A stretch of 64,000 nt of DNA from Agrobacterium tumefaciens (lineage in GTDB: Bacteria > Pseudomonadota > Alphaproteobacteria > Rhizobiales > Rhizobiaceae): assembly GCA_025560025.1 (NCBI GenBank), contig CP048485.1, positions 558,001 through 622,000 on the forward strand, read 5' to 3'. The position numbers were made by a program, and so were the translations under genes. Below, piece by piece: positions 1 through 8,528 of the stretch. The notes under the pieces are model-generated. The model was not told where the DNA came from. It searched no databases and saw only the letters and a program-made list of their open reading frames with translations. Numbering within the stretch: the stretch's first letter is position 1; every line of letters begins with the position of its first letter.

Positions 1-223
1 ACCCCAGACGGAAGATCTGCCGCAGGAAATACGCGAAAGCGTGGAAACGGAAGAGGATCGCATCACCGACCTGCATGTCTGGCAGGTGGGGCCGGGGCAT
101 CACGCCGCCATCGTGGCGATCCAGTCGCAGGCGCCGAAAGCGCCGGCTTTCTACAAGCAGAAGCTTGCAGCCATACATGAACTCTCGCATGTGACGGTCG
201 AGGTCAGCCCGGCAAGGGCCTGA
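1..223 (+). CDS. Cation diffusion facilitator (CDF) efflux protein, C-terminal fragment
   Basis: Only the last ~74 residues lie in the window; the frame is open to its left edge. The visible part (ITDLHVWQVGPGHHAAIVAI) matches the cytoplasmic C-terminal domain of CDF divalent-metal/proton antiporters, especially the DmeF-like Co/Ni exporters, in which a His in LHVW and the GPGHH motif are typical. The family exports Co2+, Zn2+, Cd2+ or Ni2+ across the inner membrane. No membrane segment is visible here, so the substrate cannot be set; DmeF is an inference. Confidence 0.8.
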   Translation, partial: PQTEDLPQEIRESVETEEDRITDLHVWQVGPGHHAAIVAIQSQAPKAPAFYKQKLAAIHELSHVTVEVSPARA

Positions 224-272
224 TGGGAATCGACTATTTCAGTTTGTTGATCAAGGCGCTTGAATCTCTCCG

Positions 273-304
273 CGTCATCCTCGGGTCAAGCCCGAGGATG
301 ATGG
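273..304. repeat. Short palindrome between convergent genes (half-element, family A-like)
   Basis: An 11-bp perfect inverted repeat (TCATCCTCGGG / CCCGAGGATGA) with a 5-base loop. It follows the CDF stop codon and faces the convergent minus-strand gene. Its sequence resembles the outer arm of family A palindromes elsewhere in the window. It could act as a bidirectional terminator, although no clear T-run follows. Confidence 0.6.
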
Positions 305-332
305 AGATAGCGGTAGAGGCTTTGTTCTAAAA

Positions 333-358
333 GCCTATTCGGTATATTCCGAATAGGC
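333..358 (-). terminator. Probable intrinsic terminator overlapping a stop codon
   Basis: A perfect 10-bp inverted repeat (GCCTATTCGG / CCGAATAGGC, 6-base loop). Read on the minus strand it is followed by TTTTAGAACAAA. The stem encodes the last residues (YSEYTE) and stop of the minus-strand gene, so coding and termination signals overlap. Confidence 0.6.
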
Positions 359-607
359 GCTGCGCACCCACTCGGCCTGCGCTTCCACTTCGACCTCGGC
401 GGAGGCCGCAGCAGGCGCACTGCCATTGCCCACGGCCCACAGCACATTGGCCAGCGAATGGGAAAGAATGGTGCTGGAAACCGTCGGGTTGCCGGGGCCG
501 CGCTTCACGGCCTGCTCTTCGGGCGCGCTCTGCGCGCTGCCGGCTTTTTCGATGTCGCGAATACGTCCCTGATAATTGTATCCGCCGATATTGCTTTCGA
601 TCTGCAT
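335..607 (-). CDS. Small hypothetical protein, 90 aa
   Basis: I do not recognise a family. The ATG at 607 (MQIESNIGGYNYQGRIRD) is preferred; the frame stays open upstream but that part reads as non-coding. The protein is hydrophilic at the start, has an Ala/Glu-rich tract (AEVEVEAQAEW) near the end, and has no signal peptide or membrane segment. The acidic end and low complexity suggest a cytoplasmic accessory protein. It stands alone, convergent with the CDF gene, and ends within a terminator-like hairpin. Confidence 0.55.
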   Translation of the reverse strand: MQIESNIGGYNYQGRIRDIEKAGSAQSAPEEQAVKRGPGNPTVSSTILSHSLANVLWAVGNGSAPAAASAEVEVEAQAEWVRSAYSEYTE

Positions 608-810
608 GTCGGTGATTCCGCGTTCAAAAGTTAACGAATGGTTAACGGCGGCGACTTGTCCGAAACTTGCGCTTGCTGCATTGCAACGACGTTCCCGGCT
701 TGACAGCCGGCAAAGGGGTGCTTCGTTTTTGCCTAATGAAGACGGGGCAGCTTTATCCCTCGCGGCATTGCAGTCCGGTTTAATTTCTGGCGCTGTGAAC
801 ACCTCACTCC

Positions 811-923
811 CGTCATTCCGGCCTTGAGCCGGAATCCAGCCGACGCGCGTCTGCGCGGCGAGAGAGCCCTTTCAGCCCAAGGACTTGGGCTGGCTGGATA
901 CCGGCTCAAGGCCGGTATGACGG
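811..923. repeat. Palindromic intergenic element, family A, copy 1
   Basis: Outer arms (CGTCATTCCGGCCTTGAGCCGG and CCGGCTCAAGGCCGGTATGACG) pair with each other, and each arm also contains its own small hairpin. The core carries AGCCCAAGGACTTGGGCT, a second palindrome. The layout of two nested palindromes over ~115 bp is that of rhizobial RIME-type elements. It accounts for most of the gap between the genes at 335-607 and 968-2080; nothing else is visible in that gap. Confidence 0.85.
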
Positions 924-967
924 AAAGAGGAAATCTCGCGGACGCGGCCAATCCGTCCGGTGCCGGA

Positions 968-2080
968 TTACGCCGTTTCCTTCTCCACCGGCACAATCGT
1001 TTCCTGGAGCTTCTCCGGCTCCTCTGCCGCTTCCGCCTTCACCTCAACCTCAACCTCCTGCGGCGCGGGCGTCACCATTGCAGCCACCAGCGTGTCCAGC
1101 CCGATGCTGCCGACCGGCTTGCCGTCCTCGTCCACCACATGCGCGGTCGTCTCGTTGGCTTCCGACATGTCGCGGGCGATTGTTTCCAGCGTCGCGTTTT
1201 CCGGCACGGACATGCCCTCGGGGCGGCTTTCAAGCGGCTCCATCACCGTGGTGGCCTGCAGCACGCGGCCGCGATTGACGTCGCGCACGAAGTCGGTGAC
1301 GTAACCATCGGCCGGGGAGAGAATGATGCTCTGGCCGTCGCCCTGCTGCACCACTTCGCCGTCTTTGAGAATGGCGATATGGTCGCCGAGCCTGAGCGCC
1401 TCGTCCAGATCGTGGGTGATGAACACCACGGTCTTCTTCAGCTCCTGCTGCAGATCGAGCAGCATGGTCTGCATGTCGACGCGGATCAGCGGATCGAGCG
1501 CCGAATAGGCCTCGTCCATGAGGAGGATATCGGCGTCATTGGCAAGCGCCCGGGCAAGGCCGACACGTTGCTGCATGCCGCCGGAAAGCTGGTTCGGATA
1601 ATAATCCTCGTAACCGGCAAGACCGACGCGCTCCAGCCAGTAGCGGCCCTTTTCCTCGCTCTTGCTGCGCGGTACGCCCTGGATATCGAGCCCGTAGACG
1701 CTGTTTTCCAGCACGGTGCGGTGCGGCAGAAGGCCGAATTTCTGGAACACCATCGCCGTCTTGTGGCGGCGGAATTGCCTGAGCGCCGAAGCGCTCATGC
1801 CGCAGATGTCCTCGCCATCGTAAAGCACCTCGCCGGCGGTCGGGTCGATCAGCCGGTTGATATGGCGGATCAGCGTCGACTTGCCGGAGCCGGAAAGGCC
1901 CATGACGACGGTGATCTTGCCGCCGGGCATGGTGATGTTGATGTTGTTGAGGCCGAGCACATGGTTGTGTTTGTCGTTCAGCTCCACCTTGTCCATGCCG
2001 GATCGCACCGCTTCGAGGTACTTCTCGGGATGCTTGCCGAAGATCTTGTAAAGGTGGCGGATTTCGATGCTTTTAGCCAT
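968..2080 (-). CDS. proV: Betaine/proline-type ABC transporter ATPase (ProV-like)
   Basis: The 370-residue ATPase energises uptake of quaternary amines such as glycine betaine or proline betaine. It shows Walker A GLSGSGKST, signature LSGGMQQRVGLARAL, Walker B ILLMDEAYSALDP and the switch His (FITHD). After the ATPase comes a CBS-like segment (about residues 285-335) as in ProV/OpuAA, where it serves regulation by ionic strength, and then an acidic tail rich in EVEVE. The start ATG overlaps the end of the permease gene by 8 bp, so the two are translationally coupled. The family is secure; the exact ligand is not. Confidence 0.92.
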   Translation of the reverse strand: MAKSIEIRHLYKIFGKHPEKYLEAVRSGMDKVELNDKHNHVLGLNNINITMPGGKITVVMGLSGSGKSTLIRHINRLIDPTAGEVLYDGEDICGMSASALRQFRRHKTAMVFQKFGLLPHRTVLENSVYGLDIQGVPRSKSEEKGRYWLERVGLAGYEDYYPNQLSGGMQQRVGLARALANDADILLMDEAYSALDPLIRVDMQTMLLDLQQELKKTVVFITHDLDEALRLGDHIAILKDGEVVQQGDGQSIILSPADGYVTDFVRDVNRGRVLQATTVMEPLESRPEGMSVPENATLETIARDMSEANETTAHVVDEDGKPVGSIGLDTLVAAMVTPAPQEVEVEVKAEAAEEPEKLQETIVPVEKETA

Positions 2081-2981
2081 GGGAGACCTCGCGGTATTTC
2101 TGCAGGCGCTTGCCGAAAGCCTGGCTCGCCCGGTCGAACATGATGGCGATGGCGACCAGAGCGAAACCGTTCAGGAAGCCCACCGTGAAGAACTGGTTGT
2201 TGATGGCCTGCAGCACGTTCTTGCCGAGCCCGCCGACACCGACCATGGAGGCGACGACGACCATGGCGAGCGCCATCATGATGGTCTGGTTGATGCCGGT
2301 CATGATGGTGGGCAGCGCCAGCGGCAGCTGCACGTTGAACAGCTTCTGGCCGTTGGAGGAACCGAAGGCGTCTGCCGCCTCCAGCACTTCCCGGTCCACC
2401 AGGCGAATGCCGAGGCTGGTCAGGCGAATGACGGGCGGAATGGCGTAGATCACCACTGCGATCAGGCCCGGAACCTTGCCGATGCCGAAAATCACCACCA
2501 CGGGGATGAGATAAACGAAGCTCGGCAGGGTCTGCATCACGTCGAGCACGGGATTGATGAGGCGTTGCAGGCGTTCCGAACGTCCCATCAGGATGCCGAG
2601 CGGCAGGCCGATGACGATGGCGATCAGGGTGGCGATGGCGACGATGGACAGCGTCGTCATGGCGTCGCGCCAGAGGCCGACCGCGCCGATCATCAGCAGG
2701 GCTAGCGCCGTGCCGCCGGTAATCCTGAAGCTGCGACCGGCCAGATGCACGATGGCGAGAATGATGAGGAGCGTGATGATCCACGGTGTCTGGATGAACA
2801 GCCGCTCCGAGGAATTGAGGAAGAGCTGGAGCGGATGCACGATCACATCGATCGCATCGCCGTAGTTGCGCACGATGTCGCGAAAACCATCATCGATGGT
2901 CTTGCGTGCCACACGCATCGTGGAATTGTCGATGGCCGGGAACTTGCAGAGCATGTCCGGCAGGTAATTGCAGAGGGCCAT
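2073..2981 (-). CDS. proW: Betaine/proline-type ABC transporter permease (ProW-like)
   Basis: A 302-residue inner-membrane permease with about six hydrophobic segments and the binding-protein-dependent transport domain in its second half. The EAA-type loop (EVLEAADAFGSSNGQKLFNVQLPLALPTI) contacts the ATPase. Like ProW, it has an N-terminal amphipathic region (about 1-50) before the first membrane helix. It sits between the binding protein gene (upstream, across a palindromic element) and the ATPase gene. Confidence 0.92.
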   Translation of the reverse strand: MALCNYLPDMLCKFPAIDNSTMRVARKTIDDGFRDIVRNYGDAIDVIVHPLQLFLNSSERLFIQTPWIITLLIILAIVHLAGRSFRITGGTALALLMIGAVGLWRDAMTTLSIVAIATLIAIVIGLPLGILMGRSERLQRLINPVLDVMQTLPSFVYLIPVVVIFGIGKVPGLIAVVIYAIPPVIRLTSLGIRLVDREVLEAADAFGSSNGQKLFNVQLPLALPTIMTGINQTIMMALAMVVVASMVGVGGLGKNVLQAINNQFFTVGFLNGFALVAIAIMFDRASQAFGKRLQKYREVSHG

Positions 2982-3043
2982 TATTGTTGTTTTCCCTTTG
3001 GGTTATTGAGGGATGGGTGGTTGGAGGTTGGAGTGCGCGGGCA

Positions 3044-3194
3044 CCCCCCTCTGTCCTGCCGGACATCTCCCCCTCAAGGGGGGAGATCAGCAGGGCGCAC
3101 CCTTTTCCAATTCTCAACGTTTGTGATGGGCGATACCCTGCCGCAGGTCGATCTCCCCCCTTGAGGGGGAGATGCCCGGCAGGGCAGAGGGGGG
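3044..3194. repeat. Palindromic intergenic element, family B, copy 1
   Basis: Long inverted repeat. The left arm runs CCCCCTCTGTCCTGCCGGAC then CTCCCCCTCAAGGGGGGAG; the right arm mirrors it, ending CCCGGCAGGGCAGAGGGG. The spacer is ~45 bp. It lies inside the transporter operon, between the binding protein and permease genes, where a strong RNA hairpin could stabilise the upstream message or reduce downstream expression. Confidence 0.9.
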
Positions 3195-3226
3195 TAAGCG
3201 GCTTGCGCCGGGCCCCCATCAACCAA

Positions 3227-4237
3227 TCACATCGAAGCCTTGATCTTCTCCGCCACCTCGGCCGGAACCCACTTCGTCCAGATGTCCTCGTGGTTCTCGA
3301 GGAAATATTCCGCGCCGTCCTCGTTGGTGCCCTGGTTCTCATCCATCCAGGCGAGGATTTCGGCGACCGTCTTGTTGTCCCAGTTGCGGGCCTTGATGTA
3401 GTCAAGCGTCACCCCGGCCTTGCTTTCGAAGTCCTTGGTGATGACGGTAAAGACATCGGCCACCGGATAGGCATTGACCTTGGCATCGGCGCAATCGACC
3501 TTGGCCGTGCATTCGTCATAATGGGCGCGGTCGAGTTCGACGCCGTCATCAAGCTTCACCATCTCGTATTTGCCGAGAATGGCGGTGGGCGACCAGTAAT
3601 AGCCGAGCCAGCCCTGCTTCTTTTCAAACGCATTGGCGATGGAGCCGTCGAGGCCGGCGGCAGAGCCGGTATCGACCAGCGTGAAGCCCTTTTTGTCGCC
3701 CTCGCGCGCCTTGTAGAGATTGGCGGTGGTCACCTGGCAGTTCCAGCCGGACGGGCAATTGTGCACGGCGCCCTTGCTGGCGTCTTCCGGGGCGGGGAAA
3801 AGTTCGGGATGTTTCAGCGCATCCTCGACGGTCTTGATGTCGGGGTGGGCGTCGGCGATGAATTTCGGGATCCACCAGCCTTCGACGCCGCCATCGGTAA
3901 GGATTTTAGACGCCTCGATCATGCGGCCTTCCTTGACGGCGGCATCGAGCGGCTCGCGCACGGCGTTCACCCACAATTCGGGCGCCATGTCCGGCTGGCC
4001 CTTTTCGTTCATGGAGGCGAAGGTCGGCATGGTATCGCCGCTGACGACATTGACCGTGCAGTCATAGCCGTTTTCCATGATGAACTTGTCGACGTAAGCC
4101 GCGACACCGGCGGATGCCCAGTTCATTTCGGCGATGGAGATGCTGCCGCACTCTTCGGCGGCATTGGCGGAATTTGCTGCACCGGCAGCGATGATAAAGC
4201 CCGTTACGAGAATGGTCGAGGCGAGGAGTTTCTTCAT
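3227..4237 (-). CDS. proX: Betaine-type ABC transporter substrate-binding protein (ProX/OpuAC family)
   Basis: A 336-residue periplasmic binding protein. The ATG at 4237 follows a GGGGGT Shine-Dalgarno-like stretch and begins a clear signal peptide (MKKLLASTILVTGFIIAAG, cleavage near NANA/AE). The mature part matches the OpuAC-like domain that binds quaternary amines with aromatic residues; several Trp (NWAS, GWWIPK, WLGYYW) are suitably placed. It is first in the proX-W-V unit. The sequence differs from the ChoX choline-binding proteins I know, so glycine or proline betaine is the better guess. Confidence 0.88.
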   Translation of the reverse strand: MKKLLASTILVTGFIIAAGAANSANAAEECGSISIAEMNWASAGVAAYVDKFIMENGYDCTVNVVSGDTMPTFASMNEKGQPDMAPELWVNAVREPLDAAVKEGRMIEASKILTDGGVEGWWIPKFIADAHPDIKTVEDALKHPELFPAPEDASKGAVHNCPSGWNCQVTTANLYKAREGDKKGFTLVDTGSAAGLDGSIANAFEKKQGWLGYYWSPTAILGKYEMVKLDDGVELDRAHYDECTAKVDCADAKVNAYPVADVFTVITKDFESKAGVTLDYIKARNWDNKTVAEILAWMDENQGTNEDGAEYFLENHEDIWTKWVPAEVAEKIKASM

Positions 4238-4733
4238 GTGTAAGACCCCCAAGTCTGATGCAGTGTTTTCAATTGGCAAAGCGGGAGCACTGCAAAGCCC
4301 GGATTGCCAAGGGCGAACTGACATGGCGCGTGGAAAAGCCGAAAAATGACGGCAAGAAGAATATCCGCAGAACACGCTGCGGCATTGCCGCAGGAGACGC
4401 GGCGAAAAAGCGCATGAATATGTCAACGACCGGCATAATACGGCCAAAAAGTGATATTGCAACGCGAAATGGCGCATCGCAGCCATGCGTTCGATTCCCG
4501 GAACATTTTTCCGTCTGGCGTAATACTGAAAATATATTTGTAATTTACTGAGGTATATTTTGAATTTCAGTAGTTTGAAATAAAAATCCGTTATGCTGTA
4601 AAGTGGTATTTAAAGAAAAAATACCGGCGCGATTTTGTGGAAAAAATATTCAGAAACGGGTTTTTGAAGGGTATTTTTATACTGTTTTCGGAGCGGGCGA
4701 CGGCTCTCCGCCGCCCGTTCCGCCATCAGCGGG
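4238..4733. other. Intergenic region between proX and oligopeptidase B genes
   Basis: About 500 bp without a convincing gene. It holds the proX promoter, which I could not place with certainty. The stretch 4505-4690 is strikingly AT-rich for this genome. A GC-rich imperfect hairpin (CGGGCG ... CGCCCG, ~4695-4725) lies just after the oligopeptidase gene and could stop its transcription. No conserved element family occurs here. Confidence 0.5.
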
Positions 4734-6833
4734 TCATGCGGCGTCCTTGCCGGCCACCTTCAGCGCGAAGGCATATTCGAAGGCGATTTCTTCCAGCCGC
4801 TGGAAACGGCCCGATTTGCCGCCATGGCCGGCCGCCATGTTGGTTTTCAGCAGGATGGGGGCTTCTCCCGTGGTCTTCTCACGCAGCTTCGCCACCCATT
4901 TGGTCGGCTCCCAATAGGTCACGCGCGGATCGGTGAGCCCGGAAAGCGCCAGGATAGGCGGGTAAGGCTTCGCACCCACATTGTCATAGGGGCTGTAGGC
5001 AGCAATCCAGCCATATTCCTCTGCCGATTCCAGCGGATTGCCCCATTCAGGCCATTCCGGCGGGGTCAGCGGCAGCGTGTCGTCAAGCATGGTGGTCAGC
5101 ACATCCACGAAGGGAACGGCGGCGATGATGCCGGCGAATTTTTCCGGCGCCATATTGGCTACAGCCCCCATCAACATGCCGCCGGCCGAGCCGCCTTCGG
5201 CGATAATGCCCTTATAGGAGGTGAAACCTTCCTGAACCAGATGATCGGCAGCGGCGATGAAGTCCTTGAAGGTGTTCTGCTTGGCTTCCATCTTGCCGGT
5301 TTCGTACCATTCGAAACCCTTATCCTTGCCGCCGCGAATATGGGCGATGGCATAGATGAAACCACGGTCGGCGAGCGACAGCGTTGTGGTGGAGAAGGAG
5401 GCAGGAATGGTGATGCCGTAAGCGCCGTATCCATAAAGCAGGCAGGGTGCGGAACCGTCAAGCGGCACATCCTTGCGATAGAGCAGGGAGACCGGCACCA
5501 GCTCGCCATCATGCGCAGGCGCCATGATGCGACGGGTGATGTAGTCATCCGGATTGTGGCCGGAGGGCACTTCCTGCGTCTTCAGCAGCGTGCGCTCGCG
5601 CGTCACCATGTCGTAGTCGAACAGCTGGCTCGGCGTCGTCATCGAGGAATAGGAGAAGCGGATGACATCGGTGTCATATTCCGCCGCGCCATGCAGGCCA
5701 AGCGAATAGGCCTCTTCGGCAAAGGCGATGGAATGTTCCTCGCCGGTGCGGCGGTCGCGGATGACGATGCGCGGCAGGCCGTCGCGGCGTTCCAGCCAGA
5801 TCAGGTGGCGGGCATAGGCATCGACCGAGAGAATGAGGCGGCCCGGCTCATGCGGGACGACTTCTTTCCAGTTTTCCTTGCCAGGCGCTGTCACCGGCGC
5901 TTCCACGATGCGGAAATCCTTGGCGTCGCCGTCATTGGTGAGGATGAAGAAGACATCGCCGCCTTCGCACATCGAATATTCGATACCCTCTTCGCGCTCT
6001 GCCACGATAGCAGGTTCAGCCGTCAGGTCTTTGGTGGAGAGAATGCGATATTCGCTGGTCTCATGGTCGTGAATGTCGATGAAGATGAAATCGTCGAGAA
6101 CCGACGCGCCGACGCCCATGAAGAAACCGGGATCCTTTTCCTCATAAACCAGCCGGTCGGCCGATTGCGGCTCGCCGATGATATGGTGGAAGACCTTGGA
6201 GGGGCGGTGGTTCTCGTCCTGCAGCGTATAGAAGAAGCTCTTGCCATCGGGCGCCCATGCGCCGCCGCCGCCGGTATTTTCCACGACGTCGGCAAGGTCT
6301 TCGCCGGTTTCGAGGTTGCGGATGCGCAGGGTGAAATATTCAGAGCCCTTGTCGTCATAACCCCAGATGCCGTGACTGTGATCGGAGGACTGGTCGAGAC
6401 CGGCAAGACGGAAATAATCCTTGCCCTCGGCCTCTTTGTCGCCGTTCAGCAGCACGTGTTTTTCGCCGCCGCCGCGCGGGGTGCGGAAATAATGCGGCTG
6501 CTCGCCGCCGGTCACGAACAATGTCCCGTAAGCATAAGGCCCGTCATTGACCGGCACGGAGGAATCATCCTGCTTGATGCGGCCTTTCATTTCCTCGAAC
6601 AGCTTTTCCTGAAGCGCCTTGGTGTCCCCCATGGCCGCTTCCATATAGGCGTTCTCCGCTTCCAGATGGGCGCGGATCGACGGGTCGAGCAGGGTAGGGT
6701 CCTTGAACATGGCCTGCCAGTTATCGGCCCGGAACCATGCGTAATCGTCGGTGCGGGTAATGCCGTGATGCGTATCCTGAACGGGCCGTTTTTCGGCGGT
6801 CGGGGCGGCGGGCAGGTTCTTGAAAATCGGCAA
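4734..6833 (-). CDS. ptrB: Oligopeptidase B (S9A serine peptidase)
   Basis: Cytoplasmic prolyl-oligopeptidase-type enzyme that cuts short peptides after Arg/Lys. The N-terminal half is the seven-bladed propeller; the C-terminal half is the alpha/beta-hydrolase. The triad is visible: Ser in GGSAGGML, Asp in SGLTDPRV, His in AAGHGGKSGR. No ATG lies near the start of homology (PIFKNLPAAP). The TTG at 6833 gives 699 residues, the usual length; a GTG at 6941 would add 36 residues that look non-conserved. Family certain, start uncertain. Confidence 0.88.
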   Translation of the reverse strand: MPIFKNLPAAPTAEKRPVQDTHHGITRTDDYAWFRADNWQAMFKDPTLLDPSIRAHLEAENAYMEAAMGDTKALQEKLFEEMKGRIKQDDSSVPVNDGPYAYGTLFVTGGEQPHYFRTPRGGGEKHVLLNGDKEAEGKDYFRLAGLDQSSDHSHGIWGYDDKGSEYFTLRIRNLETGEDLADVVENTGGGGAWAPDGKSFFYTLQDENHRPSKVFHHIIGEPQSADRLVYEEKDPGFFMGVGASVLDDFIFIDIHDHETSEYRILSTKDLTAEPAIVAEREEGIEYSMCEGGDVFFILTNDGDAKDFRIVEAPVTAPGKENWKEVVPHEPGRLILSVDAYARHLIWLERRDGLPRIVIRDRRTGEEHSIAFAEEAYSLGLHGAAEYDTDVIRFSYSSMTTPSQLFDYDMVTRERTLLKTQEVPSGHNPDDYITRRIMAPAHDGELVPVSLLYRKDVPLDGSAPCLLYGYGAYGITIPASFSTTTLSLADRGFIYAIAHIRGGKDKGFEWYETGKMEAKQNTFKDFIAAADHLVQEGFTSYKGIIAEGGSAGGMLMGAVANMAPEKFAGIIAAVPFVDVLTTMLDDTLPLTPPEWPEWGNPLESAEEYGWIAAYSPYDNVGAKPYPPILALSGLTDPRVTYWEPTKWVAKLREKTTGEAPILLKTNMAAGHGGKSGRFQRLEEIAFEYAFALKVAGKDAA

Positions 6834-7057
6834 GGGAAACTCGCTTTCGTATGAAGAATTCTTGGGCGGCACCAAGATGTAGAGCGGGCCTTGCGGCCGA
6901 TCAAGTTTCAAATCTCCACAGGCGGAATACGGCTTGGGCACAATTTCGTCAGCTTTCGATCACATTTTGGCAATATCCGGCAAATCAGCGATGATGGATG
7001 CAGGCCGCCCGGCCTGCCGCCCACCACAAGAACAAACGAAAAAACTGACAGGATCCC

Positions 7058-7459
7058 ATGCGAAAGCTTTTTCCCGCTGCCCTTTCTGCCTTTTTCCTTG
7101 GCTTGCAGACCTTCACGCCTGCTTTCGCGATCGATGCCAGCGTCATGCGGCAGTTGAACGCGCTTGCCCCCGAGGAGCGGCTGGAACAACGCTGTGATAT
7201 CGAGGCGATGGAAAGGATAGCGACCGAGCAGAAGGGCATGCGGCCGGACAAGGTCATCGCCTATACTTTCGGTGATCCGGAAGTTGGCAAGAACTCGATC
7301 AAGGCGCCGGGTGCGGTCTTCAGAAGTTCGGGCGAATGGTACAAGCTGAAATACAAGTGCCAGCTGAAGAGCGACAGCCTCAGCATCCAGTCCTTCGATT
7401 ACCGCGTCGGCGATAAAATTCCCGAAGAGCAGTGGAAGAAGTTGTATCTTTATGACTAA
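7058..7459 (+). CDS. DUF930 family exported protein
   Basis: 133 residues. An AGGA motif precedes the ATG. It begins with a signal peptide (MRKLFPAALSAFFLGLQTFTPAFA). The mature part LNALAPEERLEQRCDIEAMERI is the hallmark of DUF930, a family of small alphaproteobacterial periplasmic proteins of unknown role. Two Cys (RCDIE and KYKCQ) could form a disulfide. It is transcribed divergently from ptrB and stands alone. Confidence 0.85.
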   Translation: MRKLFPAALSAFFLGLQTFTPAFAIDASVMRQLNALAPEERLEQRCDIEAMERIATEQKGMRPDKVIAYTFGDPEVGKNSIKAPGAVFRSSGEWYKLKYKCQLKSDSLSIQSFDYRVGDKIPEEQWKKLYLYD

Positions 7460-7564
7460 CCAAGGATTTTTTCGGTTGCCGGCAGGCGTTTAGCCTCCGG
7501 TTTTCTTGCCGCTCCGCCACCGGCTCTGTAACCCTGCTTGCCGATCAAAGCGAGGGAGACGGGC

Positions 7565-8473
7565 ATGGCGACACGATTCAAGGGACTTTCGGCTTTTCCG
7601 ATCACGCCGGCCGACGAGGCCGGGCAGGTCGACACACAGGCCTTTTCCGCCCTCATCGAGCGGCTTGATGCGGCCGAGGTGGATTCCGTCGGCATTCTCG
7701 GCAGCACCGGCATCTATATGTATCTGTCGCGCGCGGAGAGGCGCCGGGCCATCGAAGCTGCCGCGTCGGTCCTCAAGGGCAAGCGCACACTCATGGCCGG
7801 CGTCGGCGCCCTGCGCACCGATGACGCCGTGGCCTTGGCAAAGGACGCCGAAGCTGCCGGTGCGGATGCATTGCTGCTCGCACCCGTGTCCTACACGCCG
7901 CTGACGCAGGAAGAGGCCTATCACCATTTCGCCGCCGTGGCCGGCGCAACGGGCCTGCCGCTCGCCATCTACAACAATCCCACCACGACCCGCTTTGCCT
8001 TCAGCGACGAGCTTCTGGTGCGGCTTGCCTATATCCCGAATATCCGCGCCATCAAGATGCCGCTGCCGGCCGATTCCGATTATGCCGGTGAGCTTGCGCG
8101 GCTGAGGCCGAAGCTGGGGCAAGATTTCGCCATTGGTTATAGCGGCGACTGGGGCTGCGCCGACGCCACGCTTGCCGGCGGCGACACCTGGTACAGCGTG
8201 GTCGCGGGTCTGCTGCCGGTTCCGGCCCTGCGGCTGATGCGGGGGGCTCAGGCCGGCAATGCGGAAGAGGCGAAGAGGATCGATGCGGCCTTCCAGCCGC
8301 TCTGGGCGCTGTTCAAGGAGTTCGGCAGCATCCGCGTGGTTTATGCCGCCGCCAACATCCTGTCGCTGACGGTCAGCGAACCGCCCCGGCCGATCCTGCC
8401 GCTCACCAGCGCCGAACGCCAGCGGGTGGAAGAGGCGCTGGAAGCCCTGTCCGGGCTGGAAACCGCGCCTTAA
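7565..8473 (+). CDS. DHDPS/N-acetylneuraminate lyase family aldolase
   Basis: 302-residue TIM-barrel enzyme of the DapA/NanA superfamily. The start ATG follows GAGGGAGAC. The Schiff-base Lys is in IRAIKMP and the catalytic Tyr in AIYNNPTTT. The usual GTTGE motif reads GSTGI, so the Glu typical of true dihydrodipicolinate synthase is missing; this argues for a side-branch 2-keto-acid aldolase or dehydratase. It is followed within 60 bp by a deacetylase gene, perhaps co-transcribed. Substrate unknown. Confidence 0.85.
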   Translation: MATRFKGLSAFPITPADEAGQVDTQAFSALIERLDAAEVDSVGILGSTGIYMYLSRAERRRAIEAAASVLKGKRTLMAGVGALRTDDAVALAKDAEAAGADALLLAPVSYTPLTQEEAYHHFAAVAGATGLPLAIYNNPTTTRFAFSDELLVRLAYIPNIRAIKMPLPADSDYAGELARLRPKLGQDFAIGYSGDWGCADATLAGGDTWYSVVAGLLPVPALRLMRGAQAGNAEEAKRIDAAFQPLWALFKEFGSIRVVYAAANILSLTVSEPPRPILPLTSAERQRVEEALEALSGLETAP

Positions 8474-8528
8474 TTCGGGCGCTTTGCGGGCGGATTGCCA
8501 CGGAATGATACTGCATTCACTGCGGAAA

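Noticed and set aside
824..2143. 439-codon open frame on the plus strand opposite proV
   Set aside because: Shadow frame in GC-rich DNA: His/Arg/Ala-rich translation, no motif, while the opposite strand has a complete ABC ATPase.
4824..6854. 676-codon open frame opposite oligopeptidase B
   Set aside because: Antisense shadow of the third-codon-position GC bias; the minus strand carries the full catalytic triad and family motifs.
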